Shown here: in pieces, positions 52,362-61,961 of the stretch
Layout of the letters: each line of letters opens with the position of its first letter
Numbering within the stretch: the first letter of the stretch is position 1
NCBI RefSeq assembly: GCF_030295935.1
Contig: NZ_AP027362.1
Span: 2,480,001 to 2,544,000, forward strand
Length of the DNA: 64,000 nucleotides
Direction of reading: 5' to 3'
Origin: Thalassotalea piscium
GTDB taxonomy: Bacteria; Pseudomonadota; Gammaproteobacteria; Enterobacterales; Alteromonadaceae
Position numbers and translations under genes: made by a program
The notes under the pieces: model-generated
Databases searched by the model: none
What the model was told of the DNA's origin: nothing
Seen by the model: the letters and a program-made list of their open reading frames with translations, nothing else

Positions 52362-53306
52362 TTAATATGCTCGTTTTATGTTCACTGCTTCAGGTATTAT
52401 CCCTTCGTTGAAATAGTGTAAAATGTTCTTACGTACAACCTGAGCGGCGGAAGTTAAATTGGTTGGTGCTGAAATATGAGGTAAAATAGTAATTTTACCA
52501 TGCCGCCATAATGGATCGTTTGGCATTAAGGGTTCATGCTCAAATACATCTAAAACCGCATGCGATAACTGGCCATTATCTAATCCTTCGATCACCGCTT
52601 GAAGGTCGATAACTCTCCCCCGTGCAAAATTAATAATGTTCGCACCTTTAGGCAATTTATAAATAAGCGCTTTATTAAGTAGTAAATCAGTGGCATCTGT
52701 CAACGGTAATAAAACGACTACAATATTTACATTAGCCAGTAGCGTCTCTAAACCTTTTTTCCCGCTGTAGCACTTAACGCCGGTTAGGTTTTTTGAACTA
52801 GCGCTCCAGCCATATACATTAAAGCCATTATCTTTTAAACGCAGCGCGCTGGCTTGACCAAGCTTTCCTAACCCTAAAACACCAATATTGCATTCTGAGG
52901 CATTAACAACAGGGTGCTGCTGCCAATCACCTCTTTTTTGTTGGGCAATATACAGGGGGATTTGTCGGTGTAAATATAAACTCCATGTTAATACCGCCTC
53001 TGCCATTGTTTGAGCTAACTTAGGGTCTACCATGCGTACAATGTTAAATTGTGGTTGTGCTATTTCTTTAACTAAACGCTCAACTCCTGCCCATAAACTT
53101 TGCACCCAAACTAAGTTAGTAAATAATGCTAGTTCAGTCGGCTCAGGATTCGCAACTATCGCAACCTTTACCTGCAGCTTTTCCTCATTACTCATACGTT
53201 CAGCTAAAATCACTTGATGGGGAGCAAGCACTTGGTTTAATTTCGCCAACCATTGATTTTGCTCATGTACAGGCAACTGACTAATAAAAGGGATCACTTT
53301 AGACAT
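52362..53306 (-). CDS. ghrA: Glyoxylate/hydroxypyruvate reductase A-like dehydrogenase
   Basis: This 314-residue D-2-hydroxyacid dehydrogenase reduces glyoxylate and hydroxypyruvate using NAD(P)H. The nucleotide-binding site is IGVLGLGKLGQASALRLKDN. The catalytic Arg is in INFARGRVIDLQAV, the Glu in LDVFEHEPL and the His in ITILPHISAPT. The size matches E. coli GhrA (312). It lies 17 bases after the yehS-like gene. Confidence 0.9.
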   Translation of the reverse strand: MSKVIPFISQLPVHEQNQWLAKLNQVLAPHQVILAERMSNEEKLQVKVAIVANPEPTELALFTNLVWVQSLWAGVERLVKEIAQPQFNIVRMVDPKLAQTMAEAVLTWSLYLHRQIPLYIAQQKRGDWQQHPVVNASECNIGVLGLGKLGQASALRLKDNGFNVYGWSASSKNLTGVKCYSGKKGLETLLANVNIVVVLLPLTDATDLLLNKALIYKLPKGANIINFARGRVIDLQAVIEGLDNGQLSHAVLDVFEHEPLMPNDPLWRHGKITILPHISAPTNLTSAAQVVRKNILHYFNEGIIPEAVNIKRAY

Positions 53307-53323
53307 TTGAATAAATTCACAGC

Positions 53324-54019
53324 TTATTGCTTGTAAATATCTTCTGGCTTTAATTTTAACACCTTACGCTCAGTTTGCTTAGCTTCCGGCTTTTTCGCTT
53401 TAGGGTTTACATAAACTTCTTTTGGCACCGGTTTTTTATCGCGTGACTTAGCATAAGATTGACTAGATGATTTATGCTCACTTGAATTGTTATGAGTTTT
53501 TTTATTATAGGTATCTTGCTTTTTATCTACTTTTTTATCTTGGCGTGGCGCTGGTGCAAAAGGTCGATGTTGATCTTGAATCGCTTGAATAAAGTTACGT
53601 AAAAACTGTGCTTTACAATGACGATAGTTTTTGTGTGTTGGTTTTCTAAAAAATGCGGTTAGCTCAGACTGCCCAACAGTAAAACCTGCTTTAGCTAACA
53701 TAGATACAATATCATCTGTTTGCAATGACAACGCGATTTTTAGCTTCATTAAAATAAGGTTTTTAGTCAAGGTAGTTTCAGCTTCTACTTTCTCACCATC
53801 TTTTCGTGGTCCCCTTTTTTCAACAATATACCCATTGAGAAAGCTAGCAAGCTCAACGTCTTCTAATGCTAACATCTGTTCATCATCATCTTTTTTTAAC
53901 CAACGCTTTACTTGATCAAGCTCAACATTTAAGCCACCTAAGGCAAAAATACTGATTAATTTTGTATCTCTAAAATCAAAAGCATAGCGGATACGTCGCA
54001 ACACGTCGTTATTAGTCAA
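53324..54019 (-). CDS. yehS: DUF1456 protein (YehS-like)
   Basis: This protein has two DUF1456 repeats: NNDVLRRIRYAFDFRDTKLI then FALGGLNVELDQVKRWLKKD, and LILMKLKIALSLQTDDIVSM then LAKAGFTVGQSELTAFF. A basic, disordered tail follows, richer than in E. coli YehS (156 residues), which could bind nucleic acid. The TTG at 54019 with GGAG six bases upstream is chosen; the longer start at 54076 lacks a good ribosome site and would add 19 unusual residues. The function is unknown. Confidence 0.85.
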   Translation of the reverse strand: MTNNDVLRRIRYAFDFRDTKLISIFALGGLNVELDQVKRWLKKDDDEQMLALEDVELASFLNGYIVEKRGPRKDGEKVEAETTLTKNLILMKLKIALSLQTDDIVSMLAKAGFTVGQSELTAFFRKPTHKNYRHCKAQFLRNFIQAIQDQHRPFAPAPRQDKKVDKKQDTYNKKTHNNSSEHKSSSQSYAKSRDKKPVPKEVYVNPKAKKPEAKQTERKVLKLKPEDIYKQ

Positions 54020-54218
54020 TGAATTCTCCAGGGGTGTGTTTGCTTTACTAGCACTCACAAATATAATAATGCTCAATTTGAGCTAATAATATGGCCAATG
54101 CCAACATTATACTATTTTATCACTCTTTTAACTTAATACATCAAAATTTAACGAAAGTCGTGATAAGATATATCACTTACAAATAGCTCTCCTTCAATCA
54201 AAATATAGTAAGCATTCA

Positions 54219-57200
54219 ATGAGTAAACAACACCTTTTATTTTCTCCGGTACTTACCAGTCGTCGTGGCAAAAATGCAGATAAAAAAATATGGAGCAACT
54301 TAACAGGTAGTAGCGCCACTATTGCAATGTATCAAGCCGCGGTGCAGTCACAACAACCCGTATTAATTGTGGTGCATGACACGCCAAACGCTATTAGGCT
54401 GGAGCATGAGCTCCAAAGTTTAAATAGCCACAAACTTGAAATTTGCTTATTTCCTGATTGGGAAACATTACCTTACGACTCGTTTTCACCGCACCAAGAT
54501 ATTATTTCTCAACGCTTATCTACCCTATATAAAATGTCGAGAATGACTAACGGTATTGTTATTGTGCCAGTTACAACATTGTCGCAACGTTTAGCACCTA
54601 AACATTACCTTGAGAGTAATAGCCTATTAATTAATAAAGGTGATAAAAAAGATCTACACCAACTAAGACAAAACTTGGAAGCAAGTGGTTACCGTTATGT
54701 TGATCAAGTAATGGAGCATGGTGAGTTTTCTGCACGAGGCGCAATTTTAGATCTTTACCCAATGGGAAGTACTAGTCCGTTTAGATTAGACTTTTTCGAT
54801 GATGAAATAGAAGAGATACGCTTATTCGATCCAGAAAACCAACGTTCAAGTGATAAAGTTGAAAAGATTGACTTATTACCTGCCCATGAATTTCCAACAG
54901 ATACTGACGGCATTAATATGTTTCGTCAGCAATATCGTGATCAATTCCCAAGTATCATTAATAAAGAGTCTATTTATCATCAAGTAAGTAACGGCATTAT
55001 GCCCGCAGGGATTGAATATTATTTACCCCTGTTTTTTGATACAACAAATACTTTATGTGACTATCTCTCTGAAAATACCTTAGTTATTATTTCCGGTGAT
55101 ATTGATAAATCACTTGAAAGTTATTGGTTAGACATTAATTACCGTTATGAAGATCGCCGCTACGATCTTACTCGTCCTTTACTTGCACCTAACAGCTTAT
55201 TTTTAAGTAGCGATGAGCTCTATAGCGCATTAAAACCATTCGATAGAATTACCATTAAACACCCGTTAAAAGTAAAGTCTACCGATACCGCTGAAAATAG
55301 CTCCGTAACAGAAATTACCACTGTTAATACCCCAGGTGAACAACGCGGCGTTATTCAGTACGATGTAAAGCCGCTGCCAGACATTACAATTGATCACCAC
55401 CTTAAACACCCTTTTGATTTAATCAAACAATATTTAGCAGCTAAAACAACACCGAGCAAAGTGTTATTTGTTGCAGAAAGCCAAGGCAGAAGAGAAAGTG
55501 TTTTAGAGTTACTACAGCGGATAGATATTACCCCTACCCAATTTAAAACAATTGAAGAATTTGTTAATTCAAATGAAAAAATAGGCATAACGGTTAATGC
55601 GTTAAGCGCCGGCTTTGTATTTCAAAATAAAGGTGCATCAGTCAAAAATGCAATTGCACTGATCACAGAAACTGAGTTGTTAGGCGATAGAGTAAGACAA
55701 ACACGTCGACGTAATAAACAACAAGATATTCAAGCCGATGCCCTATTTAAAAACTTAGCTGAATTGTCAATTGGCCAACCGGTTGTTCATATCGACCACG
55801 GAATTGGCCGTTACCTTGGCTTACAAACGCTGGAAACGGGTGGTATTACCACAGAGTTTTTAACGTTAAGTTACGCAAACGACGCTAAACTTTATGTGCC
55901 AGTTGCTTCCTTGCACTTAATTAGTCGTTACTCAGGTACAGACTCTGAACACGCACCATTGCATAAATTAGGCACGGACAGTTGGAGTAAAGCTAAACGC
56001 AAAGCCGCAGAAAAAGTAAAAGATGTAGCAGCCGAGTTGCTTGACATTTATGCAAAACGAGCCAGTAATCAAGGGTACGGATTTAAACGTAATAAAGAAG
56101 AGTATCGCGCATTTGCTGACAGTTTTGGTTTTGAAGAAACACACGACCAAGAGCAAGCAATTAATGCCGTTATTAGTGATATGTTATCACCCAAAACTAT
56201 GGATCGCCTCGTTTGTGGTGATGTTGGTTTTGGTAAAACTGAAGTAGCTATGCGCGCAGCTTTTATTGCCGTAAACGATGGTAAACAAGTCGCTATTCTT
56301 GTTCCTACTACATTACTTGCACAACAGCATTATGATAATTTTAGAGACCGTTTTGCTAACTGGCCAGTGTCAATAGAAGTGCTCTCTCGATTTAAAACAG
56401 CAAAAGAACAAAGCGCAGTAATTGCAAAAGTTGAATCGGGCCATATAGATATATTAATCGGTACCCATAAATTATTACAAAACGCAATTAAGTATAAAGA
56501 TTTAGGACTGCTAATAGTTGATGAAGAACATCGATTTGGTGTAAAACAAAAAGAGAAAATTAAACAACTGCGTAGTAACGTTGATATTTTAACACTAACT
56601 GCCACCCCCATTCCTCGTACTTTGAATATGGCGATGGGCGGCATGCGCGACTTATCAATTATTGCCACACCGCCAGCAAAACGCTTAGCCGTTAAAACCT
56701 TTGTACGTCAACGCGATGACGCATTAATACGTGAGTCAATATTGCGTGAAATATTACGTGGTGGTCAAGTCTATTTTCTCCATAATAATGTAGACACTAT
56801 TGAGCGTACCGCAGAAGAAATTAAAGCGTTATTACCCGAGGCAAATGTTATAACTGCACATGGCCAAATGCGAGAACGTGATCTTGAACGAATAATGAGC
56901 GACTTTTATCACCAACGTTTTAATGTGCTTGTTTGTACTACTATTATAGAAACAGGTATAGATGTACCAAGTGCTAACACCATTATAATGGATAGAGCCG
57001 ACCGTTTAGGTTTAGCGCAGCTGCATCAGTTACGTGGCCGTGTTGGTCGTTCGCATCATCAAGCCTACGCCTATTTATTAACACCACATGAAAGGCTGAT
57101 CTCTAAAGATGCAAAAAAACGCCTCGACGCAATAGCTTCGCTTGAAGATTTAGGCGCTGGTTTTACCCTTGCTACTCACGATTTAGAAATTCGTGGTGCA

Positions 57201-57773
57201 GGTGAATTACTCGGCGAAGAGCAAAGTGGTTCTATGAGCCAGATAGGGTTTAGCCTATACATGGAAATGTTAGATCACGCCGTTAACTCTTTAAAAGCAG
57301 GCAAACAACCATCGCTCGATCAAGTAATGGCAAAACAAACTGAAATTGACTTACGCATTCCTGCGCTTTTACCTGACGATTATATCTTTGACGTAAGCTT
57401 AAGGCTTAGTATGTATAAGCGAATTGCTAGCTGTGTTAACAACAACCAATTAGACGAAGTGCAAATTGAATTAATTGATCGTTTTGGCTTGTTGCCACAA
57501 CCTGCCAAGAATATTATTCATATTGCAAAGCTAAGACTAAAAGCACAAGCAATAGGTATAGACCGTATTGATGTTGGGCCACTAGGTGGATCAATTGAGT
57601 TTAGTGACACCACTAAAGTAGACCCCAGCTTTATTATTGGTTTAATTCAACAGCAGCCAAAAGTGTTTAAAATGGAAGGCGCAAATAAATTAAAGTTCGT
57701 ACAAAAAAGTGACGATGTAAAAGCAAGGTTTACCTTAATTACATCAATTCTTAATGATTTGTCGAAAAGTTAA
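54219..57773 (+). CDS. mfd: Transcription-repair coupling factor
   Basis: This 1184-residue translocase removes stalled RNA polymerase and recruits UvrA. Domains in order: UvrB-like N-terminus, RNA-polymerase-interacting domain (VVHIDHGIGRYLGLQTL, about residue 525), a RecG-like motor with Walker A GDVGFGKTEVAMRAAFIA, the DEEHRFGVKQK box and HQLRGRVGRS, and the C-terminal UvrA-interacting domain. The length is slightly above E. coli (1148). The motor looks intact. It is monocistronic or leads into csiV. Confidence 0.97.
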   Translation: MSKQHLLFSPVLTSRRGKNADKKIWSNLTGSSATIAMYQAAVQSQQPVLIVVHDTPNAIRLEHELQSLNSHKLEICLFPDWETLPYDSFSPHQDIISQRLSTLYKMSRMTNGIVIVPVTTLSQRLAPKHYLESNSLLINKGDKKDLHQLRQNLEASGYRYVDQVMEHGEFSARGAILDLYPMGSTSPFRLDFFDDEIEEIRLFDPENQRSSDKVEKIDLLPAHEFPTDTDGINMFRQQYRDQFPSIINKESIYHQVSNGIMPAGIEYYLPLFFDTTNTLCDYLSENTLVIISGDIDKSLESYWLDINYRYEDRRYDLTRPLLAPNSLFLSSDELYSALKPFDRITIKHPLKVKSTDTAENSSVTEITTVNTPGEQRGVIQYDVKPLPDITIDHHLKHPFDLIKQYLAAKTTPSKVLFVAESQGRRESVLELLQRIDITPTQFKTIEEFVNSNEKIGITVNALSAGFVFQNKGASVKNAIALITETELLGDRVRQTRRRNKQQDIQADALFKNLAELSIGQPVVHIDHGIGRYLGLQTLETGGITTEFLTLSYANDAKLYVPVASLHLISRYSGTDSEHAPLHKLGTDSWSKAKRKAAEKVKDVAAELLDIYAKRASNQGYGFKRNKEEYRAFADSFGFEETHDQEQAINAVISDMLSPKTMDRLVCGDVGFGKTEVAMRAAFIAVNDGKQVAILVPTTLLAQQHYDNFRDRFANWPVSIEVLSRFKTAKEQSAVIAKVESGHIDILIGTHKLLQNAIKYKDLGLLIVDEEHRFGVKQKEKIKQLRSNVDILTLTATPIPRTLNMAMGGMRDLSIIATPPAKRLAVKTFVRQRDDALIRESILREILRGGQVYFLHNNVDTIERTAEEIKALLPEANVITAHGQMRERDLERIMSDFYHQRFNVLVCTTIIETGIDVPSANTIIMDRADRLGLAQLHQLRGRVGRSHHQAYAYLLTPHERLISKDAKKRLDAIASLEDLGAGFTLATHDLEIRGAGELLGEEQSGSMSQIGFSLYMEMLDHAVNSLKAGKQPSLDQVMAKQTEIDLRIPALLPDDYIFDVSLRLSMYKRIASCVNNNQLDEVQIELIDRFGLLPQPAKNIIHIAKLRLKAQAIGIDRIDVGPLGGSIEFSDTTKVDPSFIIGLIQQQPKVFKMEGANKLKFVQKSDDVKARFTLITSILNDLSKS

Positions 57774-57819
57774 GCTAAATTTTTGTTATGATGAGTTCGA
57801 TTATTATTTCGGGAAAAAA

Positions 57820-59343
57820 ATGAAAATTAAACAAGCGGTTACCCTATTATCAAGCCTAATACTTTCAAGCGCTGTTTTGGCTGCAAGCCAAAGTAATGAG
57901 CGTTGGTTTGATATTGAAGTTATTTTAATTAGCCAACTTGCTGATAAAAGCGGCTTAAAAGAAGTTTTTGCTGACGACAAAAAATTACCACACTTCAGTA
58001 AGCCACTTGACTTACTAACCCCTTATTTGAGCCCTGACATAGCACACTTAAAACAAAAGCTGCCATTTTGTAATAGCGAAAACCAGCTATTTCAATACCA
58101 TGAAAGTGCTAAGCTGCCATCAATAATCGCAGTTAAATCATTAGAAAGCATTACTGATGAACTCAATCAGCCAATTGTCACATCTGCAGAATTTAAAAAT
58201 GCTAACAATACAAAATTAATCAACACCTTAGAACAAGAGCAAAGCAAAAACGATGACGATTTTTATAGCCGTGTAGTTACTGATAAAGCACAAACATACA
58301 CACAAGAAGGCAACGTGATTCCTTCACAAGAACAGTTTAATAATATTGATGATATTCATCGACAAGAAAGTAATATAGACACAACGTTAACACCAGAGCA
58401 AGTCGCATTAGTCAATGCTGCCGAAGCTTACTTTTCACCTATACAGTTTACCTATTCAAGTAACGTTTCAACGAACAGCAAATTACTCTGTCAAATCACA
58501 AAAAGTGAATTTGAATCATTATCACCTGATAAAAGTCGCTATAGTTATTTAGGTTTTCCTATTAACAAAGTACCAAGTGAAATTAGCGATATTGAGAACC
58601 TCTATAACACTGCACCTTATTTACTTAATAAAGACTCATTAGCGTTACACGACATTGTTAAGCAATTAAGACGTAGCAGAGACTTTAGACCTATACTGCA
58701 TATTGGTTGGAGACAACCTGTATCAAGCAGACGTCGCGCTATACCCGTAAAGTTATTTGCTGGCGACAACTTACAGCAACACTATCTTGATGAGCTTGCT
58801 TTATATCAAGCACAAAAAACACAATTACTTGCGCAAGAGCAATCACTTAACACCTTATTATCTGAAAATGCTAACGACAAAGAAGTGTTAACAGAGGAAA
58901 GTCAGTTTCAACAAAATAAAGAAAAACAGTTAGCGCGTATAATTGAAAAACTCGCAACAGTTACTGATGATACATCGACACTGATAGCTGATCTTGAAAA
59001 GCCGCCATTAGCACTTGAGCTAGATAGCTCGGCACCTGACACTTTTATGTTTGAGCCACCAAAGCCCCCTATCCAACCATGGTATCTTCAAGGGTTTATG
59101 CAAATTTATATTAATAATAATAATCGGCTTAACATACTTGCAGACTTTAACATGCTTAATTTAACATTAGCCGAGCAAGAAACAATGAAGTTACGCCCTA
59201 ATACACCGTTAAATCTTCAAACCATTACATTTAAACAACGTCGACAAGTTATTAGTACCGAAACGCACTATTTTGATCACCCCTACATGGGAATGATAGT
59301 GCAAATTCGTCGACACAAACGTCCTGAACTACCCGAAAATTAA
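57820..59343 (+). CDS. csiV: CsiV-family protein
   Basis: This 507-residue protein has a signal peptide (MKIKQAVTLL to SAVLAAS), then RWFDIEVILISQLADKSGLK, typical of CsiV (described in Vibrio as a peptidoglycan-binding regulator of cell-wall synthesis). The C-terminal half contains coiled-coil sequence (QAQKTQLLAQEQSLNTLLSE) and MQIYINNNNRLNILADFNM, which begins a beta-rich part. The start ATG at 57820 follows a GGGA site; an upstream frame overlapping mfd is not used. Its location directly after mfd is the usual one. Confidence 0.85.
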   Translation: MKIKQAVTLLSSLILSSAVLAASQSNERWFDIEVILISQLADKSGLKEVFADDKKLPHFSKPLDLLTPYLSPDIAHLKQKLPFCNSENQLFQYHESAKLPSIIAVKSLESITDELNQPIVTSAEFKNANNTKLINTLEQEQSKNDDDFYSRVVTDKAQTYTQEGNVIPSQEQFNNIDDIHRQESNIDTTLTPEQVALVNAAEAYFSPIQFTYSSNVSTNSKLLCQITKSEFESLSPDKSRYSYLGFPINKVPSEISDIENLYNTAPYLLNKDSLALHDIVKQLRRSRDFRPILHIGWRQPVSSRRRAIPVKLFAGDNLQQHYLDELALYQAQKTQLLAQEQSLNTLLSENANDKEVLTEESQFQQNKEKQLARIIEKLATVTDDTSTLIADLEKPPLALELDSSAPDTFMFEPPKPPIQPWYLQGFMQIYINNNNRLNILADFNMLNLTLAEQETMKLRPNTPLNLQTITFKQRRQVISTETHYFDHPYMGMIVQIRRHKRPELPEN

Positions 59344-59355
59344 GGCTGAAAAACT

Positions 59356-59643
59356 ATGGATAAAGAAATTGAAATACAAGCAGCGGTATTTCGCCGCTTA
59401 TTAAGACATTTAGATAACCGTAAAGATGTTCAAAATATAGAGCTTATGAACCTAGCGGGCTTTTGCCGTAACTGCTTTTCAAAATGGACAGTAGCTGAGG
59501 CTGAAAAGCTAGGGGTAGATGTAAACATAGAGCAAGCACGTGAACAAGTTTATGGTATGCCTTACAGTGAATGGAAAGAGAAGCATCAACTTCCAGCCAC
59601 ACCAGAACAGCTCGAAAAATTTAATCAGCTCAACAATAAGTAA
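59356..59643 (+). CDS. DUF1244 protein
   Basis: This 95-residue protein carries the DUF1244 signature: VFRRLLRHLDNRKDVQNIEL, MNLAGFCRNCFSKW with CxxC, and YGMPYSEWKEKHQ. The family is widespread in proteobacteria and often lies next to mfd/csiV genes. Function is unknown. It is 13 bases after csiV and probably co-transcribed. Confidence 0.9.
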   Translation: MDKEIEIQAAVFRRLLRHLDNRKDVQNIELMNLAGFCRNCFSKWTVAEAEKLGVDVNIEQAREQVYGMPYSEWKEKHQLPATPEQLEKFNQLNNK

Positions 59644-59646
59644 CGT

Positions 59647-59991
59647 ATGCGCAAAACAGATAAAAAAATTGATAGCCAGCTGATTAATTTGCTAACTGAT
59701 GTATGTGACTCGGCAGCAGAAGGTGTTGAAGGCTTTCAATGGTTAACGCATCGAGTGAACTATTCAAACTTCCCTGAAAGCCTACAAATTATTTGTGTAT
59801 TTGATACCGATGAAAGTGTTACCCGCTATAAGCTAATGGAAAACAAAGTACTGTTACCTTTAATTCAAGCAAAACTAAACACTATGGGAATTAAGTTTAA
59901 AAATATAGCGCCTCATGTCTCTTACGATAGTGAAGAGCGCTGCAATAAAGAGCATGGAGGCAACTGGGCCAAACGTTTAGACCAACATTAA
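59647..59991 (+). CDS. Conserved hypothetical protein
   Basis: This 114-residue protein is soluble: LLTDVCDSAAEGVEGFQWLT, SLQIICVFDTDESVTR, and an end PHVSYDSEERCNKEHGGNWA. Homologues are sometimes labelled Fis-type regulators, but no Fis helix-turn-helix is visible. It follows DUF1244 by 4 bases, so it belongs to the same operon. I cannot assign a function. Confidence 0.65.
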   Translation: MRKTDKKIDSQLINLLTDVCDSAAEGVEGFQWLTHRVNYSNFPESLQIICVFDTDESVTRYKLMENKVLLPLIQAKLNTMGIKFKNIAPHVSYDSEERCNKEHGGNWAKRLDQH

Positions 59992-60000
59992 TAAGAGTTT

Positions 60001-60162
60001 ATACCAGTTTTATTAAATAAGTGATCTATTTTATACGCAGTAAAAATAGTCAAATACAAGGCATTTATTTTCATAACTAGTTGTTCTAATTATAAAATAA
60101 ATAACGCAGTAGTTGATTGTTTTAGCCAGTAGAAATGATCACATAGTTAGTGAGGTTGGTAT
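60001..60162. repeat. 162-bp MITE-like repeat, copy 2
   Basis: Same length and about 96% identical to the copy at 36231. Its right end coincides with the last base of the integron integrase stop codon. The high identity suggests recent movement. It lies between the DUF1244 operon and the integron. Confidence 0.9.
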
Positions 60163-61121
60163 TACCTATCAATTGGGCTTAAAGTTCCTGATGAATGTTG
60201 ACCAACGACATGTGTATATATTTGTGTAGTCTTTAAATCGTTATGTCCTAACAACTCTTGTACCGTTCTAATATCAGCTCCATTTAACAATAACTGAGTT
60301 GCAAACGAATGCCGAAACGTATGTGCTGTAACATGTTTTCTGATACCCGTCTTTAAAACAGCAACTCTTAGCGCTTTGGTTAATGAAGTCCAATGTAAGT
60401 GATGACGACAATAGTAACCATCTGTTGGGTGTTGACATCTCACGGTTGAGGGAAATAAATACTGCCATTTAAACTGCGTAATAGCTTTAGGGTATTTTCG
60501 TGCTAATCCAGAAGGTAAACTAGTTTTTCCCTCACCTTCAGCTAAGTCTTTATGATGCAAGTCTTCGACTTTTTTTATTTGAGATTGAAGTGATTCTATA
60601 AGTGTTTTTGGTAGTAAGGTCATTCGGTCTTTAGCCCCTTTACCTCTAAAAACGTAAATTGAATTACCATCAAAATCAATATCTTTTATTCGTAACCTCA
60701 ATAACTCTGCTTTTCTTAATCCACAGCCGTATAACAAGCTAAACATAAGATGATAAGGATGTTTTAGTTCATTGATAATTGTAGTTGCTTCCTGATTTGA
60801 TAATACCATAGGCACTCTGGTCGGTGCTTTTGCTCTGACCATATTAGATAATAGAGTAAGCTCGCGCTCAAACACATGCTTGTACATAAAAACGATTGAG
60901 CAAAGTGCTAAATTTTGAGTTGAAGCAGTAACTTGTCTATCAACAGCTAAGTAGGTTAAATAGTTACTAACCTCTTGTTCTCCCATATCTTTTGGGTGAC
61001 GCTTTTGGTTAAAAAGAATAAATCGTTTAATCCAAAGTAAATATGTTTTTTCAGTTTGAATACTGTAATGCTTCGTACGAAGGATATGGCGGATACTTTC
61101 AAGGAAAGGTGATGTAGACAT
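60162..61121 (-). CDS. intI: Integron integrase IntI
   Basis: This 319-residue tyrosine recombinase inserts and excises gene cassettes by attI x attC and attC x attC recombination. It has the catalytic Arg in [16 protein letters not shown], the H-x-x-R box in [12 protein letters not shown], the second His in [11 protein letters not shown] and the tyrosine in IYTHV. The IntI-specific extra domain is present ([20 protein letters not shown]). All active residues are intact. It is divergent from the cassette array, as in chromosomal integrons, and has a LexA box in its promoter. Confidence 0.95.
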   Translation of the reverse strand: MSTSPFLESIRHILRTKHYSIQTEKTYLLWIKRFILFNQKRHPKDMGEQEVSNYLTYLAVDRQVTASTQNLALCSIVFMYKHVFERELTLLSNMVRAKAPTRVPMVLSNQEATTIINELKHPYHLMFSLLYGCGLRKAELLRLRIKDIDFDGNSIYVFRGKGAKDRMTLLPKTLIESLQSQIKKVEDLHHKDLAEGEGKTSLPSGLARKYPKAITQFKWQYLFPSTVRCQHPTDGYYCRHHLHWTSLTKALRVAVLKTGIRKHVTAHTFRHSFATQLLLNGADIRTVQELLGHNDLKTTQIYTHVVGQHSSGTLSPIDR

Positions 61122-61126
61122 AATTA

Positions 61127-61162
61127 AAACCTATAGCTGTATTTATATACAGTTATAGGTTT
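61127..61162 (-). promoter_or_regulatory. LexA box in the intI promoter, inside a longer palindrome
   Basis: CTGTATTTATATACAG (61137-61152) matches the LexA consensus CTGT-N8-ACAG closely and lies 16 to 31 bases upstream of the intI start. It is inside a longer palindrome with 16-base arms (61127-61142 and 61147-61162) that match at 15 of 16 positions. SOS control of intI is known in Vibrio integrons, so induction by DNA damage is expected here. Confidence 0.9.
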
Positions 61163-61200
61163 CAATTATATAAAGATCAAATAAATTTCTTAATTTGATA

Positions 61201-61220
61201 TTACTGAGAAGTCTCAGTAA
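61201..61220. repeat. 20-bp palindrome in the attI region, copy 1
   Basis: TTACTGAGAAGTCTCAGTAA is palindromic except for its two central bases. A near-identical copy in the opposite sense lies at 61305 and a partly degenerate one at 61421. Confidence 0.85.
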
Positions 61221-61304
61221 ATGACCAAATGATAAGAGTACTATAAAATAATCAACTTAAATTATTGAATAATATACTTTTATTTTTTTCTTGTTGGCTG
61301 GATA

Positions 61305-61324
61305 TTACTGAGGCTTCTCAGTAA
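61305..61324. repeat. 20-bp palindrome in the attI region, copy 2
   Basis: TTACTGAGGCTTCTCAGTAA differs from copy 1 only in the centre, with the opposite orientation. It is preceded by the same GATA as copy 1. Confidence 0.85.
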
Positions 61325-61420
61325 TATTCGAACATAATCAATTATAGTTAAATTAATATTTATAATTTGTTGAAATTGTGGAATATTAAGAGATAATAAA
61401 TAAAAAATATGGAACGGACA

Positions 61421-61440
61421 TTACTGAGAAGTCTCCATAA
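61421..61440. repeat. 20-bp palindrome in the attI region, copy 3, degenerate on one side
   Basis: TTACTGAGAAGTCTCCATAA has the intact left half of copy 1 but a changed right half. It ends 6 bases before the attI crossover point. Confidence 0.8.
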
Positions 61441-61453
61441 TAAGCTGTTATAT
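61441..61453. other. Probable attI crossover site
   Basis: GTTATAT (61447-61453) between the third palindrome and the first cassette gene is the likely attI core, where the first cassette joins. The GTTA start equals the last bases of the attC sites downstream (GCGTTA). The extent of attI upstream is not defined. Confidence 0.6.
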
Positions 61454-61470
61454 TTTTACAAGGAGTTCAA

Positions 61471-61848
61471 ATGAAAAATTTAAGTTTACTGTTATTAATG
61501 GTTGTTTTTATTGTGGGGTGTAGTTCTAAAAGTAAGGAGTTGCTTAATGAGCCTCCTGTCACAGTAAAAATATCTGAGCTTCAAAAATATTGGACTCCAA
61601 CGCAAGATAGCCTTACATTTAGCAATAATTTCACTCCACCTAAAGAATCTGGTTTTGTTAAGGTTAAATATTTAATTGATTCTAATGGAGAAATATTCAA
61701 TCCAATTATTACAGAGTCTAAAGGTGGCTGGGATAAGTTTGCTTTAAGAGCATTAAAAGAAATTCACTATATAAATACAGAATATAATATTAAAAAAACT
61801 CCTGTTTATGTGATTAAAGAGTTTACATTCGTTGCACCAAAAATATAA
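61471..61848 (+). CDS. Cassette 1: lipoprotein with TonB-C-like domain
   Basis: This 125-residue protein has a lipoprotein signal with lipobox IVGC before SSKSK, so it is anchored in a membrane from the periplasmic side. The rest resembles the TonB C-terminal fold: SGFVKVKYLIDSNGEIFNPI and DKFALRALKEIHY. Small proteins of this type are common in cassettes; function is unknown. AAGGAG precedes the ATG. The stop codon TAA is part of the first attC site. Confidence 0.75.
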   Translation: MKNLSLLLLMVVFIVGCSSKSKELLNEPPVTVKISELQKYWTPTQDSLTFSNNFTPPKESGFVKVKYLIDSNGEIFNPIITESKGGWDKFALRALKEIHYINTEYNIKKTPVYVIKEFTFVAPKI

Positions 61849-61940
61849 CAAGTCATTAAAACAGGACAAAAAACAGTTGGTTTTTGCTCGTGCCTCGCTT
61901 ATTTTAACCAACTATTTTATTGCCTCTTAATGAGGCGTTA
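61846..61940 (+). other. attC site 1 (95 bp)
   Basis: It starts TAACAAG and ends GCGTTA, the typical ends of attC sites. The inner arms AGTTGGTT and AACCAACT pair, and the outer arms around TCATTAA pair. It follows the cassette 1 gene directly. Confidence 0.85.
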
Positions 61941-61961
61941 TAAACCACAGGGAGAGTTCAG

